A program made the position numbers and the translations under genes. The notes beneath the pieces are model-generated. The model worked only from the letters and a program-made list of their open reading frames with translations, had not been told where the DNA came from and did no database searches. From Luteococcus sanguinis (GTDB lineage Bacteria; Actinomycetota; Actinomycetes; Propionibacteriales; Propionibacteriaceae): DNA of 49,250 nucleotides. The stretch lies in the NCBI RefSeq assembly GCF_039527675.1, contig NZ_BAAAKI010000011.1, forward strand, positions 1-49,250, in the 5' to 3' direction. Below are positions 16,695 through 28,137 of the stretch, in pieces (positions within the stretch are counted from its first letter, which is position 1; each line of letters opens with the position of its first letter).

Positions 16695-17639
16695 GTGCCC
16701 AAAGAGTTGAAGACGGCTATGACCACCGGCCAGCATGTCGCATTGCTTCGCTCTCGTGGCATGAGCGTGGATGAAGCCTTGGCACAGCAGTGGTTCGCCA
16801 ACGTCAGCTACTACCGATTGTCTGCCTACTGGTACCCAGCCCGTGTCGTTGACAGTTCGGGAGTTCGCGGCGATGCGTTCCGCGCAGGCACCGATTTCAA
16901 GCACGTGACGAGCCTGTACGAGGCGGACCGCAAGCTACGAACTCTGGTCCACGACGGTATGGAACGCATCGAGGTCTCCCTCCGCGCCCGCGTGGGGCAG
17001 CAGCTCTACAGTCACGGAAGCCTCGCCCATACCGACCCGCGCCACTTCAGACCGACCTTCAATCACGCGCGCTGGCTGGAGACTGCACACAAGCGCATCG
17101 ACCGCGCCGCGCACCACAATGAGTCGATCAAGCACTACCGGGACACCTATGGGCAGTATCCCTTCTGGGTACTCGCAGAGGTCTTGGACTTCGCCGACGT
17201 CTCCCGGCTCTTGGAGGGGCTTCCAGCCAAGGATCAGCTCGAGATCTCCGAAGGATTCGGGGTTCGAGTCGACCTTGCCGCCCTGTCCCAATCGCAAAGC
17301 AGGACCGCACGGAAGACGCCGCCTCTCGTCCGATGGATGGAGCAGCTGACCATCATCCGCAACACCTGCGCCCATCACGCGCGCTTGTGGAACAAATCAT
17401 TCACACCCGCACCAACTTCGGCGCTGAGGACGCAGCCAGAACTGAAGCTGCTTCCCGCCGGGCAGAGCGAACGCTTGTTCGGCGCACTCGTCGTCATGGC
17501 CCGCCTACTGCGCTCCACGTCGCCAGGAACGACGTGGCCGGAGAAAGTGGTCGACCTGCTCGACACAGCCTTCCTGCCGAATCCACTGACCAATCGGGCC
17601 AGCCTCGGGATGCCTGAAGACTGGGTTGACGAACTCTGA
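16695..17639 (+). CDS. Abi family (Abi_2 / AbiD-AbiF) HEPN protein, putative abortive infection effector
   Basis: From the GTG at 16695 this is a 314-residue protein of the Abi_2 family, linked to abortive phage infection. Opening residues PKELKTAMTTGQHVALLRSRGM and the FANVSYYRLSAYWYP block are typical. Near the C-terminus IRNTCAHHARLWN holds the HEPN ribonuclease motif Rx4H (Arg222, Asn223, His227). The frame continues upstream to a TTG at 16620, but that would read through the hairpin region, and CCGGAG lies 8 nt before GTG 16695. It is a single gene with no second protein partner, flanked by ordinary metabolic genes. The likely role is phage-triggered RNA cleavage. Confidence 0.85.
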   Translation: MPKELKTAMTTGQHVALLRSRGMSVDEALAQQWFANVSYYRLSAYWYPARVVDSSGVRGDAFRAGTDFKHVTSLYEADRKLRTLVHDGMERIEVSLRARVGQQLYSHGSLAHTDPRHFRPTFNHARWLETAHKRIDRAAHHNESIKHYRDTYGQYPFWVLAEVLDFADVSRLLEGLPAKDQLEISEGFGVRVDLAALSQSQSRTARKTPPLVRWMEQLTIIRNTCAHHARLWNKSFTPAPTSALRTQPELKLLPAGQSERLFGALVVMARLLRSTSPGTTWPEKVVDLLDTAFLPNPLTNRASLGMPEDWVDEL

Positions 17640-17778
17640 ACCCGGTCAGCCTTGCCACGCGGGGCAGGCACAGTTCGAGCCTTCAACAGCATCGATGGTG
17701 CTCGCCAGCTCCATCGCGCCTCCGGATGCCACGACCCGTCACTTCCCGGACCCCCTCGAAAGCGCTGGAAGGCCCGGA

Positions 17779-17793
17779 ACTACCATCGGTAGT
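17779..17793. promoter_or_regulatory. Dyad upstream of the pyruvate oxidoreductase operon
   Basis: ACTACC-ATC-GGTAGT is a perfect inverted repeat with a 3 bp centre, 69 bp before the first gene. TAGTAC (17790-17795) overlapping its right arm could serve as a -10. This suggests a regulator-binding site. The cognate factor is not in the window, unless a BlaI-like protein uses it (half-site CTAC/GTAG). Confidence 0.45.
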
Positions 17794-17796
17794 ACT

Positions 17797-17813
17797 TGGG
17801 CGCCCGGCGCCCA
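17797..17813. promoter_or_regulatory. Small leader hairpin before the pyruvate oxidoreductase operon
   Basis: TGGGCGC-CCG-GCGCCCA forms a 7 bp stem with a 3 nt loop in the presumed 5' leader, 48 nt before the ATG at 17862. Apart from this and the dyad, the interval 17640-17861 shows no gene. Confidence 0.4.
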
Positions 17814-17861
17814 GCCCGGCGAGGCTGCCAGCCCGTCTCGTCGGCGAGAGAGAGGGAGACG

Positions 17862-19493
17862 ATGGCCAACGACCCGCGCGACATCACCCAGCTTCCCGAC
17901 CTGGCGAGCACCGCCGGTCGCGTGGGCCCGGTTCGGACGAGGATGCCTATCTACGTCGACCTCCTGCCGCCCTGCAATGCCGGCTGCCCGGCGGGTGAGA
18001 ACATCCAGGAGTGGCTGCGGCTGATCAAGCACGGTCAGGAGGAGGCCGCGTGGCGCCAGCTGACCCGCGACAATCCCTTCCCCGCGATCCACGGACGCGT
18101 CTGCTACCACCCCTGTGAGAACGTCTGCAACCGCGTGGAACTGGACGGCTCGGTCTCGATCCACTCGGTCGAGCGCTTCCTTGGTGACTGCGCCATCGAG
18201 AAGGGCTGGAAGTTCGACAAGCCCCGCGCCCGTACGGGTTACAAGGTGCTCGTGATCGGCGCTGGACCCTCCGGTTTGAGCGCCGCCTATCACCTCACCA
18301 GGCTGGGCCACGAGGTCGAGATCCGCGACGCCTCCGAGCAGCCCGGCGGCATGATGCGCTACGGCATCCCCGCCTACCGCCTCCCCCGCGACGTGCTGGA
18401 CGCCGAGGTCGCGCGCCTGGTCGAGATGGGCGTGAAGATCACCCTCAACCACTCGGTCAGCGACCTGCTCGCCGAACAGAAGGAGGGCGGCTTCGACGCC
18501 GTCTTCGTGGCCGTCGGCGCCCACCTGTCCAAGCGGGTCGACATCCCCAACCAGGATGCCGGACGGATGGTCGACGCCGTCAGCTTCCTGCGTGACGTCG
18601 CCTCCGGTGAGCGTCCCGTGATCGGACGCAAGGTCGCCGTCTACGGCGCCGGCAACACCGCCATGGACGCCGCGCGAGTCGCCCGTCGCCTCGGCGCCGA
18701 GGAATCGGTGATCGTCTACCGCCGCACCCGCGAGCAGATGCCCGCCCACACCTTCGAGGCCGAGGAGGCCGAGCGCGAGGGCGTCCGGATGAACTGGTTG
18801 CGCACCATCTCGTCCATGGACCCCGACGAGCTGACCGTCGAGATCATGGAACTGGACGAGAACGGCAAGGCCCGTGGCACCGGCCAGTTCGAGAAGCTGG
18901 AGGCCGACACGGTGATCCTGGCGATCGGCCAGGACGCCGACACCGCCTTCCTGCACGCGATTCCCGGCATGGGCTTCAACGGGGACGTCGTCCAGGTCAA
19001 CCCGAACACGCTGATGACCGACGTGCCCGGCATCTTCGCCGGCGGCGACGCGGTGCCCTCCGAGCGCACCGTCACGATCGGCGTGGGCCACGGCAAGAAG
19101 GCCGCCAAGCAGATCGACGCCTGGTTGAACCAGTTCGCGGGCAGCGCGCCCATGAAGCACCCGATCGTCGGCTTCGACGACCTGCACCTGTGGTATTTCG
19201 GCGACCACGACCGGCGCGAACAGCCCGAGCTGGACGCCGCGACCCGGGGCACCACCTTCGACGAGGTCGTCCAGGGCCTCACCAACGAGGAGGCCGTGTT
19301 CGAGGCCAAGCGTTGCCTGAGCTGCGGCAACTGTTTCGAGTGCGACGGCTGTCTGGGGGCCTGCCCCGAGGACGCGATCATCAAGCTCGGCAAGGACCAC
19401 CGCTACCGCTTCGACTACGAGAAGTGCACCGGTTGCGCCAGCTGCTTCGACCAGTGCCCCGCACACGCCATCGAGATGATTCCGGAGAACTGA
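17862..19493 (+). CDS. GltD-like FAD/NAD(P) oxidoreductase with ferredoxin domain
   Basis: This 543-residue protein resembles the small subunit of glutamate synthase and the N-terminal part of dihydropyrimidine dehydrogenase (PreT). Cysteines 38, 42, 81, 85 and 89 form the N-terminal iron-sulfur region. VLVIGAGPSGLSAAYHL (about 129-145) binds FAD, and VAVYGAGNTAMDAARVARRLG binds NAD(P). A C-terminal bacterial ferredoxin adds two 4Fe-4S motifs (CGNCFECDGCLGACP and CTGCASCFDQCP). It likely passes electrons between NAD(P)H and ferredoxin or the pyruvate oxidoreductase encoded next. ATG 17862 follows GGGAG. The frame is open further upstream, but through the hairpin. Confidence 0.88.
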   Translation: MANDPRDITQLPDLASTAGRVGPVRTRMPIYVDLLPPCNAGCPAGENIQEWLRLIKHGQEEAAWRQLTRDNPFPAIHGRVCYHPCENVCNRVELDGSVSIHSVERFLGDCAIEKGWKFDKPRARTGYKVLVIGAGPSGLSAAYHLTRLGHEVEIRDASEQPGGMMRYGIPAYRLPRDVLDAEVARLVEMGVKITLNHSVSDLLAEQKEGGFDAVFVAVGAHLSKRVDIPNQDAGRMVDAVSFLRDVASGERPVIGRKVAVYGAGNTAMDAARVARRLGAEESVIVYRRTREQMPAHTFEAEEAEREGVRMNWLRTISSMDPDELTVEIMELDENGKARGTGQFEKLEADTVILAIGQDADTAFLHAIPGMGFNGDVVQVNPNTLMTDVPGIFAGGDAVPSERTVTIGVGHGKKAAKQIDAWLNQFAGSAPMKHPIVGFDDLHLWYFGDHDRREQPELDAATRGTTFDEVVQGLTNEEAVFEAKRCLSCGNCFECDGCLGACPEDAIIKLGKDHRYRFDYEKCTGCASCFDQCPAHAIEMIPEN

Positions 19494-19494
19494 C

Positions 19495-23228
<3,734 letters not shown>

Positions 23229-23229
<1 letters not shown>

Positions 23230-24398
23230 TGGTCGAGATGAGTGAGGCGCTTCGCGCCGCCATGGCCTCCGCCGCTGCAAAGTCGGCGGCCGGGTCGAAT
23301 GCGACCGACCAGCTGCGACCGGGCATCGTCCCGATCGTCGAGCGGCAGTCGACGCCAAAGCCCTCCTCGGGGCGCTCCATCGCGGCGGGTGAGGTCGACC
23401 TGAGCACGAACTACCTCGGTCTGCAGCTGAAGAGCCCCGTCGTCGCCTCCGCCGGCCCGTTGTCGCAGAACGTGGACGGCGTGAAGGCGCTCGCAGATGC
23501 GGGGGTGGGAGCGGTCGTCATGTACTCGTTGTTCGAGGAGCAGCTGCGCCACGAGGAGGCCCGCGCGGAGCAGCTGACCGAGGTGCACGAGGAGAGCTTC
23601 GCCGAGGCGATGAGCTACTTCCCCACCGTGCCGGCCAATGAGGGCGGCATCACCTCCCGCTACCTGGAACTGGTGGAGGCCGGCGCGAAGGCGGTGGACG
23701 TACCGCTGATCGCCTCGGTCAACGGCGCCACCTCCGGCGGCTGGGTGCAGGTGGCCCGGCGTATGCAGGACGCGGGTGCCGCGGCCATCGAGCTGAACAT
23801 CTACCTGGTGCCGGGTGAGGTGAACATCTCCGGCGCCGAGGTTGAGGCACGCCACCTGGAGATCCTGCAGGGGGTCAAGGACGCGGTGAGCGTACCGGTG
23901 GCTGTGAAGCTGTCGCCCTACTTCAGCTCCTTCGGCCACCTGGCGGTGCAGCTGGACAAGGCGGGAGCCGACGGCCTGGTGCTGTTCAACCGCTTCGTCC
24001 AGCCTGACATCGACATCGAGAAGCTGGTCGTCCAGCCGGGCCTGGTGCTCTCGAGCCCGTTCGAGGCGCGGCTCCCCCGCACCTGGATCGCGGCCCTGCG
24101 CGGACGGGTGAATGCCTCCCTCGCCGCAACCACGGGCGTGGAGACCAGCGAAGACGTCGTGAAGTACATCCTCGCCGGTGCGGACGTCGTGATGACCACC
24201 TCGGCGCTCGTGCGGCATGGAGCCGAGTACGCCACCACGCTGGTCGAGGGGCTGGAGACCTGGCTGCGCCGCAAGGAGCTCACGCTCGACCAGGCGCGCG
24301 GGATGCTGGCCGTGCCGCGGGACATTCCAGTGGACGCCTACGAGCGCGCCGGCTATGTGTCGGCGTTGGAGAAGGCCAAGGCCGTCTACGGACGCTGA
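23229..24398 (+). CDS. Dihydroorotate dehydrogenase-like flavoprotein
   Basis: This 389-residue product has an FMN-binding TIM barrel like dihydroorotate dehydrogenase and the C-terminal half of dihydropyrimidine dehydrogenase: NYLGLQLKSPVVASAGPLSQN at the start, VAVKLSPYFSSF and a late ILAGADVVMTTSALVRHG phosphate loop. The usual catalytic-base segment (LNISCPN in class 1 enzymes) reads LNIYLVP here, so the catalytic Cys/Ser is missing and true dihydroorotate oxidation is doubtful. The ATG overlaps the nifJ stop by 1 nt. Conserved clustering with PFOR suggests a redox role tied to pyruvate metabolism. Confidence 0.82.
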
Positions 24399-24424
24399 AC
24401 CGGTCCGACGACGAGAAACAAGCC

Positions 24425-24509
24425 GCCCAATACAGCGGCTCGATCAACACAGTGGCCTGATCCGCACAGCGGCTTGATCAACACAGTGGCCTGATCAACA
24501 CAGTGGCCG
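24425..24509 (+). repeat. Array of five 17 bp direct repeats
   Basis: Units start at 24425, 24442, 24459, 24476 and 24493. Units 2 and 4 read GATCAACACAGTGGCCT and unit 5 differs only in its last base. Units 1 and 3 are diverged (for example GATCCGCACAGCGGCTT). There are no spacers. The array starts 26 bp after the stop of the dihydroorotate-dehydrogenase-like gene, and its last unit runs into the terminator stem. AGCCGC (24421-24426) and GCGGCT (24435-24440) add a small hairpin at its start. Confidence 0.85.
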
Positions 24510-24531
24510 GGGCCCCCGAGCCCCCGGCCAC
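24503..24531. terminator. Strong GC hairpin between convergent operons
   Basis: GTGGCCGGGG (24503-24512) pairs with CCCCGGCCAC (24522-24531). The stem is 10 bp and ends both the pyruvate oxidoreductase operon and, on the other strand, the copper operon. The remaining stretch to 24702 contains no recognisable gene. Confidence 0.7.
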
Positions 24532-24702
24532 CGCCGTGCCTGGTCCGGGCGACCTCGCCACTCAGCCATGCAGTTTCGAGTCCCTGGACCTGTCGGTGGG
24601 CCCGATGAGCCTCTCGACCGCCTCATCGTGTCACCCCGGAACATCCCTTTGAGCGGGCGACGGGTGACTACAGGGCCCGTGCGGGGTGATCGTGCGGGTG
24701 CT

Positions 24703-26919
24703 TCAGTGGGTGGGACGGAATGTGGTCAGACGCAACGAGTTCATCACCACGAACACCGAACTGAACGCCATTGCCGCGCCGGCCAGCATCGGGTTCATCA
24801 GCCCGAAGGCGGCCACCGGGATCGCGATCAGGTTGTAGAAGAAGGCCCAGAACAAGTTGCCGCGGATCGTGGCCAGGGTGCGCCGGCTGAGCCGGATCGC
24901 GTCCGCGGCCAGCAGCAGGTCGTGCTGCATCAAGATGATGTCGCTGGCATTGATGGCCGCGTCGGTTCCCGAGCCCATCGCGATGCCCAGGTCGGCCTGG
25001 GCCAGGGCAGCGGCGTCGTTCACCCCGTCGCCCACCATGGCGACCTGGCTGGTGCGCTGGCCCTGTTCGACGGCGGCGACCTTGTCGGCCGGCATCAGGC
25101 CGGCGCGGACGTGGTCGATGCCCAGCGGTTCGGCGACCGCGCGCGCTGCCGCCTCGTTGTCGCCGGTGAGCATCGTGGTGGTGAGGCCGAGCGCCTTGAA
25201 GGCGGCGATGGCCTGGGCCGCGTCGGCCTTGGGAGTGTCGCTGACAGCCAAGGCTCCGCGAGCCTGCCCGTTCCATCCGACGAGGACCACCGTCTGCCCC
25301 TTTGCCTCGGCCGCTGCCACCTCGGCCGTCAGCTCGGCCGGGATCTCGTACCCCTGCTCCCGCAGCAGGGCCGGGTTGCCGGCCAGCGAGGGACGTCCGT
25401 CGACAGTGGCCTGGACACCGCGTCCGGGGATGTTGGTGAACTCGGTGACCTGCGCCCCACTGGCGTCGGCAAGGGACGCGATGGCGCGGGCGATCGGGTG
25501 CTCGGAGTGGCCCTCGAGGGCGGCGGCGACGCGTTGCAGTTCGTCGACGGCAGTGCCCTCGGCGGGCGTGGTCGCTGCGACGGACATCTCGCCGGTGGTC
25601 AGGGTGCCGGTCTTGTCGAGGAAGACCTGCTTGACGTCGTTGGCCTGCTCCAGCGCCTGCGGGCCGCGGATGACGATGCCAAGCTGGGCACCTCGTCCCG
25701 TGCCCGCCAGCAGGGCGACCGGGGTCGCCAGGCCGAGGGCACAGGGGCAGGCCACGATCAGCACGGCGACCGCGGAAGTGAAGGCGAAGGCGGTGCCAGT
25801 CATCGCGACGAACTTCCACCCGACGAAGGTGACCAACGCAATCGCGATGACGATGGGGACGAAGACCCCGGAGATGCGGTCGGCCAGCGCCTGGGCCGCG
25901 GCCTTTCCCGTCTGGGCCTGCTCGACGAGTCGTCCGATGTGGCTGAGCTGGGTGTCTGTGCCGACGGCGGTGGCGCGCACGACGAGTCGTCCGGAGGTGT
26001 TGGTGGTGGCACCGATCACCATGTCGCCGGGGCCCACTTCGATCGGCACGGACTCACCGGTGACCATCGCGTTGTCCACGGCGGAGTGGCCCTCGACCAC
26101 CTCGCCGTCGGTGGCGACCTTCTCACCGGGACGGACGACGAACTCGTCGCCCACGCGCACGGCGCCGATCGGGACGAGGCGTTCGACTCCGCCCTCCAGG
26201 ACGGTCGCCTCCTTGGCGCCCATCTCCAGCAGCGACCGCAGGGCAGAGCCTGCTTGCTGGCGGGAGCGGGCCTCGATCCAGCGTCCGAGCAGCAGGAAGG
26301 AGATGATCGCGACGGCAGCCTCGAAGTAGATGTTGCCGGACGGTGAACTGTGCCCCAGGTGCAGCTCGAAATCGTGCTTGTAGGGCAGGTAGCCCGCGTA
26401 GCCGAAGAAGAGCGCGTACATGCTCCAGAAGTAGGCGGCGAAGGTTCCCATGGTGACCAGGGTGTCCATGGTCACCGTGCCGTGCCGCAGGTTGACGAAG
26501 GTCGACTTGTGGAAGGGCCAACCCGCCCAGAAGACGGTCGGCGTGGCGAGGATCCAGGAGGCCCAGGCCCAGCCCGGCACCTGCAGGGCGGGGACCATGG
26601 CCATCGCGACCACCGGGATCGACCAGATCATCGAACGGATCATCCGACGCTTCAGGTCGGCGGCGTGGTCGGGCAATGGGGCATCGGGCACCGGGATGCT
26701 CGCGCCATAGCCGGCCTTCTCCACGACCTTGATCAAGTCATCGCTGCTGACGGTCTTCGGCGCCAGCACCGTGGCCCGTTCGGTGGCGTAGTTGACGGTG
26801 GCGCGGGCGCCGTCGACTCGGTTCAGCTTCTTCTCGATGCGGGCAGCACACGACGCGCAGGTCATGCCCTGCAGGTCGAGTTCGACGGTGTGGCGTGCGT
26901 CCGTGGTCATGGTGGGCAA
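24703..26919 (-). CDS. copA: Copper-translocating P-type ATPase
   Basis: CopA exports Cu(I) across the cell membrane using ATP. The 738-residue protein has one N-terminal heavy-metal domain (GMTCASC, Cys21 and Cys24), eight membrane helices, the actuator TGES loop (MVTGESVPIEVG), the transport motif CPC (391-393), the phosphorylation site DKTGT (Asp435) and the hinge GDGVND. The TTG at 26919 follows GGAAGAAG by 6 nt. An ATG three codons later (26910) is an alternative start. It is the last gene of the csoR-copZ-copA operon, with a hairpin in the gap before it. Confidence 0.97.
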   Translation of the reverse strand: MPTMTTDARHTVELDLQGMTCASCAARIEKKLNRVDGARATVNYATERATVLAPKTVSSDDLIKVVEKAGYGASIPVPDAPLPDHAADLKRRMIRSMIWSIPVVAMAMVPALQVPGWAWASWILATPTVFWAGWPFHKSTFVNLRHGTVTMDTLVTMGTFAAYFWSMYALFFGYAGYLPYKHDFELHLGHSSPSGNIYFEAAVAIISFLLLGRWIEARSRQQAGSALRSLLEMGAKEATVLEGGVERLVPIGAVRVGDEFVVRPGEKVATDGEVVEGHSAVDNAMVTGESVPIEVGPGDMVIGATTNTSGRLVVRATAVGTDTQLSHIGRLVEQAQTGKAAAQALADRISGVFVPIVIAIALVTFVGWKFVAMTGTAFAFTSAVAVLIVACPCALGLATPVALLAGTGRGAQLGIVIRGPQALEQANDVKQVFLDKTGTLTTGEMSVAATTPAEGTAVDELQRVAAALEGHSEHPIARAIASLADASGAQVTEFTNIPGRGVQATVDGRPSLAGNPALLREQGYEIPAELTAEVAAAEAKGQTVVLVGWNGQARGALAVSDTPKADAAQAIAAFKALGLTTTMLTGDNEAAARAVAEPLGIDHVRAGLMPADKVAAVEQGQRTSQVAMVGDGVNDAAALAQADLGIAMGSGTDAAINASDIILMQHDLLLAADAIRLSRRTLATIRGNLFWAFFYNLIAIPVAAFGLMNPMLAGAAMAFSSVFVVMNSLRLTTFRPTH

Positions 26920-26971
26920 CAGCTGCTTCTTCCGTGCTGGAGGGGTGTGCGCCTGGCCCCCGCGAGAGGGG

Positions 26972-26999
26972 CTGGCCCCGGAGTCAGGCTCGGGGCCAG
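26972..26999. terminator. Hairpin between copZ and copA
   Basis: CTGGCCCCG (26972-26980) pairs with CGGGGCCAG (26991-26999), a 9 bp stem with a 10 nt loop. It follows the copZ stop on the minus strand by 21 nt. It may terminate part of the transcript, so that the chaperone is made in excess of the ATPase, or it may protect the copZ 3' end. Confidence 0.5.
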
Positions 27000-27020
27000 T
27001 CAGGCGCTTGTCAGTCGGTG

Positions 27021-27230
27021 TCAGGCGGGGACGACGGTGTACTCGCCGGCCTCGGCGACGGCGTCCTTGACGAGCTCCAGGTCGACCGGGGCGTCGGAGG
27101 TGACGGCCATGGTGCCGCCCTCGAGCTGGACGTCGACCGACTGCACGCCGTCGATGGCCGAGACCTCCTCGGTGACGTGGTTGACGCAGTGACCGCAGGT
27201 CATGCCGGTGACGATGTAGTTGCTGATCAT
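27021..27230 (-). CDS. copZ: Copper chaperone, heavy-metal-associated domain
   Basis: This 69-residue single HMA domain (MISNYIVTGMTCGHCVNHVTE) has the metal-binding GMTCGHC motif, Cys12 and Cys15. It binds Cu(I) in the cytoplasm and hands it to CopA or CsoR. ATG 27230 is preceded by a clear GGAGG. It lies 63 bp after csoR and 100 bp before copA on the same strand. Confidence 0.94.
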   Translation of the reverse strand: MISNYIVTGMTCGHCVNHVTEEVSAIDGVQSVDVQLEGGTMAVTSDAPVDLELVKDAVAEAGEYTVVPA

Positions 27231-27293
27231 GGAATCCTCCGTATTGGTGCTGTTCGTTGATCGTGCTGGTTGGGCTTGGTTGGATGCAGACCC

Positions 27294-27593
27294 TCAGGAG
27301 CGGACGAGCCGGGCGATCGCCAGGCTGGCCTCGCGGATCTTCTCGTCCGCCACCGGTCCACCCTGCTCAGCCGCATGGCGGACGCAGTGGTTGAGATGCT
27401 CGTCCAGCAGCCCGAGGGCCACTGATTCAAGTGCGCTGGTGGTGGCAGATATCTGCGTCAAGATGTCGATGCAGTACTTGTCGTCCTCGATCATCTTCTG
27501 CAGGCCACGCGCCTGACCCTCGATGCGGCGGAGCCGCTTGAGGTAGGCATCCTTGTCGTGGATGTAGCCATGGGTGGGATGCTCTTCGGACAT
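27294..27593 (-). CDS. csoR: Copper-sensing transcriptional repressor CsoR
   Basis: From the ATG at 27593 this is a 99-residue all-helical DUF156 protein. The Cu(I) ligands are in place: Cys41, His66 and Cys70 match Cys36, His61 and Cys65 of M. tuberculosis CsoR with a constant offset of five. RRIEGQARGLQKMIEDDKYC is the family core. Cu(I) binding releases the protein from its operator just upstream (27604-27618), switching on csoR-copZ-copA. The open frame extends to 27713, but the operator and -10 box lie in that stretch, and the mRNA is probably leaderless from 27593. Confidence 0.96.
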   Translation of the reverse strand: MSEEHPTHGYIHDKDAYLKRLRRIEGQARGLQKMIEDDKYCIDILTQISATTSALESVALGLLDEHLNHCVRHAAEQGGPVADEKIREASLAIARLVRS

Positions 27594-27599
27594 GCCCCG

Positions 27600-27618
27600 A
27601 TCATACCCCATGGGGGTA
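27600..27618 (-). promoter_or_regulatory. csoR promoter with CsoR operator
   Basis: TACCCC-ATG-GGGGTA (27604-27618) is the classic CsoR inverted repeat. On the minus strand it abuts TATGAT (27605-27600), followed by CGGGGC and the csoR ATG at 27593, a 6 nt gap that implies a leaderless mRNA. TTGGGT lies 18 bp upstream of the -10. Repressor binding would cover the promoter. Confidence 0.85.
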
Positions 27619-28137
27619 CTCAAACCCAAATGCCGGCGCACGCCAAGGTCATCAGGCTCCGAGCAGGGAAGTGCTTGATCAGCTTGCCATCGAGACGCCC
27701 GGTCTGTGCACACCCGCTGTGGACAAGAGGCCCACGAAGTGCCCTATAGCGCACCCGATGGGGTGTGTGTCAAACCCTTGTCTCGTTCTGGGCGTGTGAC
27801 ATTGTGCACAGCCAGGCATTGTTGGGAAATTGCTCCCCGGCGGACATTTGTCCTAGTCGGCGGGCAGTTGGGAGTTTGCGGGAGCACGTTGCCCACAGGC
27901 CGGACTGGCTTGTCCACAGGGGGTCCCCAGGGCACTCCACAAACGCTTGCCGGTTCTCCACAGGGCCTGTGGAAAACTCTTCAGCCCAGGAACATGCGGC
28001 AGTGCTGCCCTGCCCCCGGAGCGGGTACCGTGTCCCTGCGCGGGAGCCTGCCGATGCCGAAAATCTGTCAGTGGCTCTCGCAAGACTGTCGTCGAGGGTC
28101 TGGGCACGCCGGGCGCAGGACGTAGTGAGGAGCAGCG
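27619..28137. other. Long dnaB upstream region
   Basis: About 520 bp without a gene. It holds the DnaA-box cluster, the palindrome TGTGCACA (27705-27712) and a near-palindrome CCACAGGGCCTGTGG. The dnaB ribosome-binding site GAGGAG lies just before ATG 28138. Open frames here are short and antisense or carry no recognisable sequence. Confidence 0.6.
27718..27976. promoter_or_regulatory. Cluster of DnaA-box-like sites upstream of dnaB
   Basis: TTGTCCACA, the preferred DnaA box of GC-rich actinobacteria, occurs perfectly at 27718-27726 (minus) and 27910-27918 (plus). Near matches are TTGTGCACA (27802-27810), TTGCCCACA (27889-27897), CACTCCACA (27933-27941), TTCTCCACA (27954-27962) and TTTTCCACA on the minus strand (27968-27976). 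The last two form an inverted pair. No AT-rich unwinding region or dnaA/dnaN is seen, so regulation of dnaB or DnaA titration is likelier than an origin. Confidence 0.6.

Noticed and set aside
24425..24509. CRISPR array
   Set aside because: The 17 bp units are contiguous with no spacers, and there are no cas genes in the window.
27718..27976. Chromosomal replication origin
   Set aside because: DnaA-box-like sites are present, but there is no dnaA, dnaN or rpmH nearby and no AT-rich unwinding stretch.
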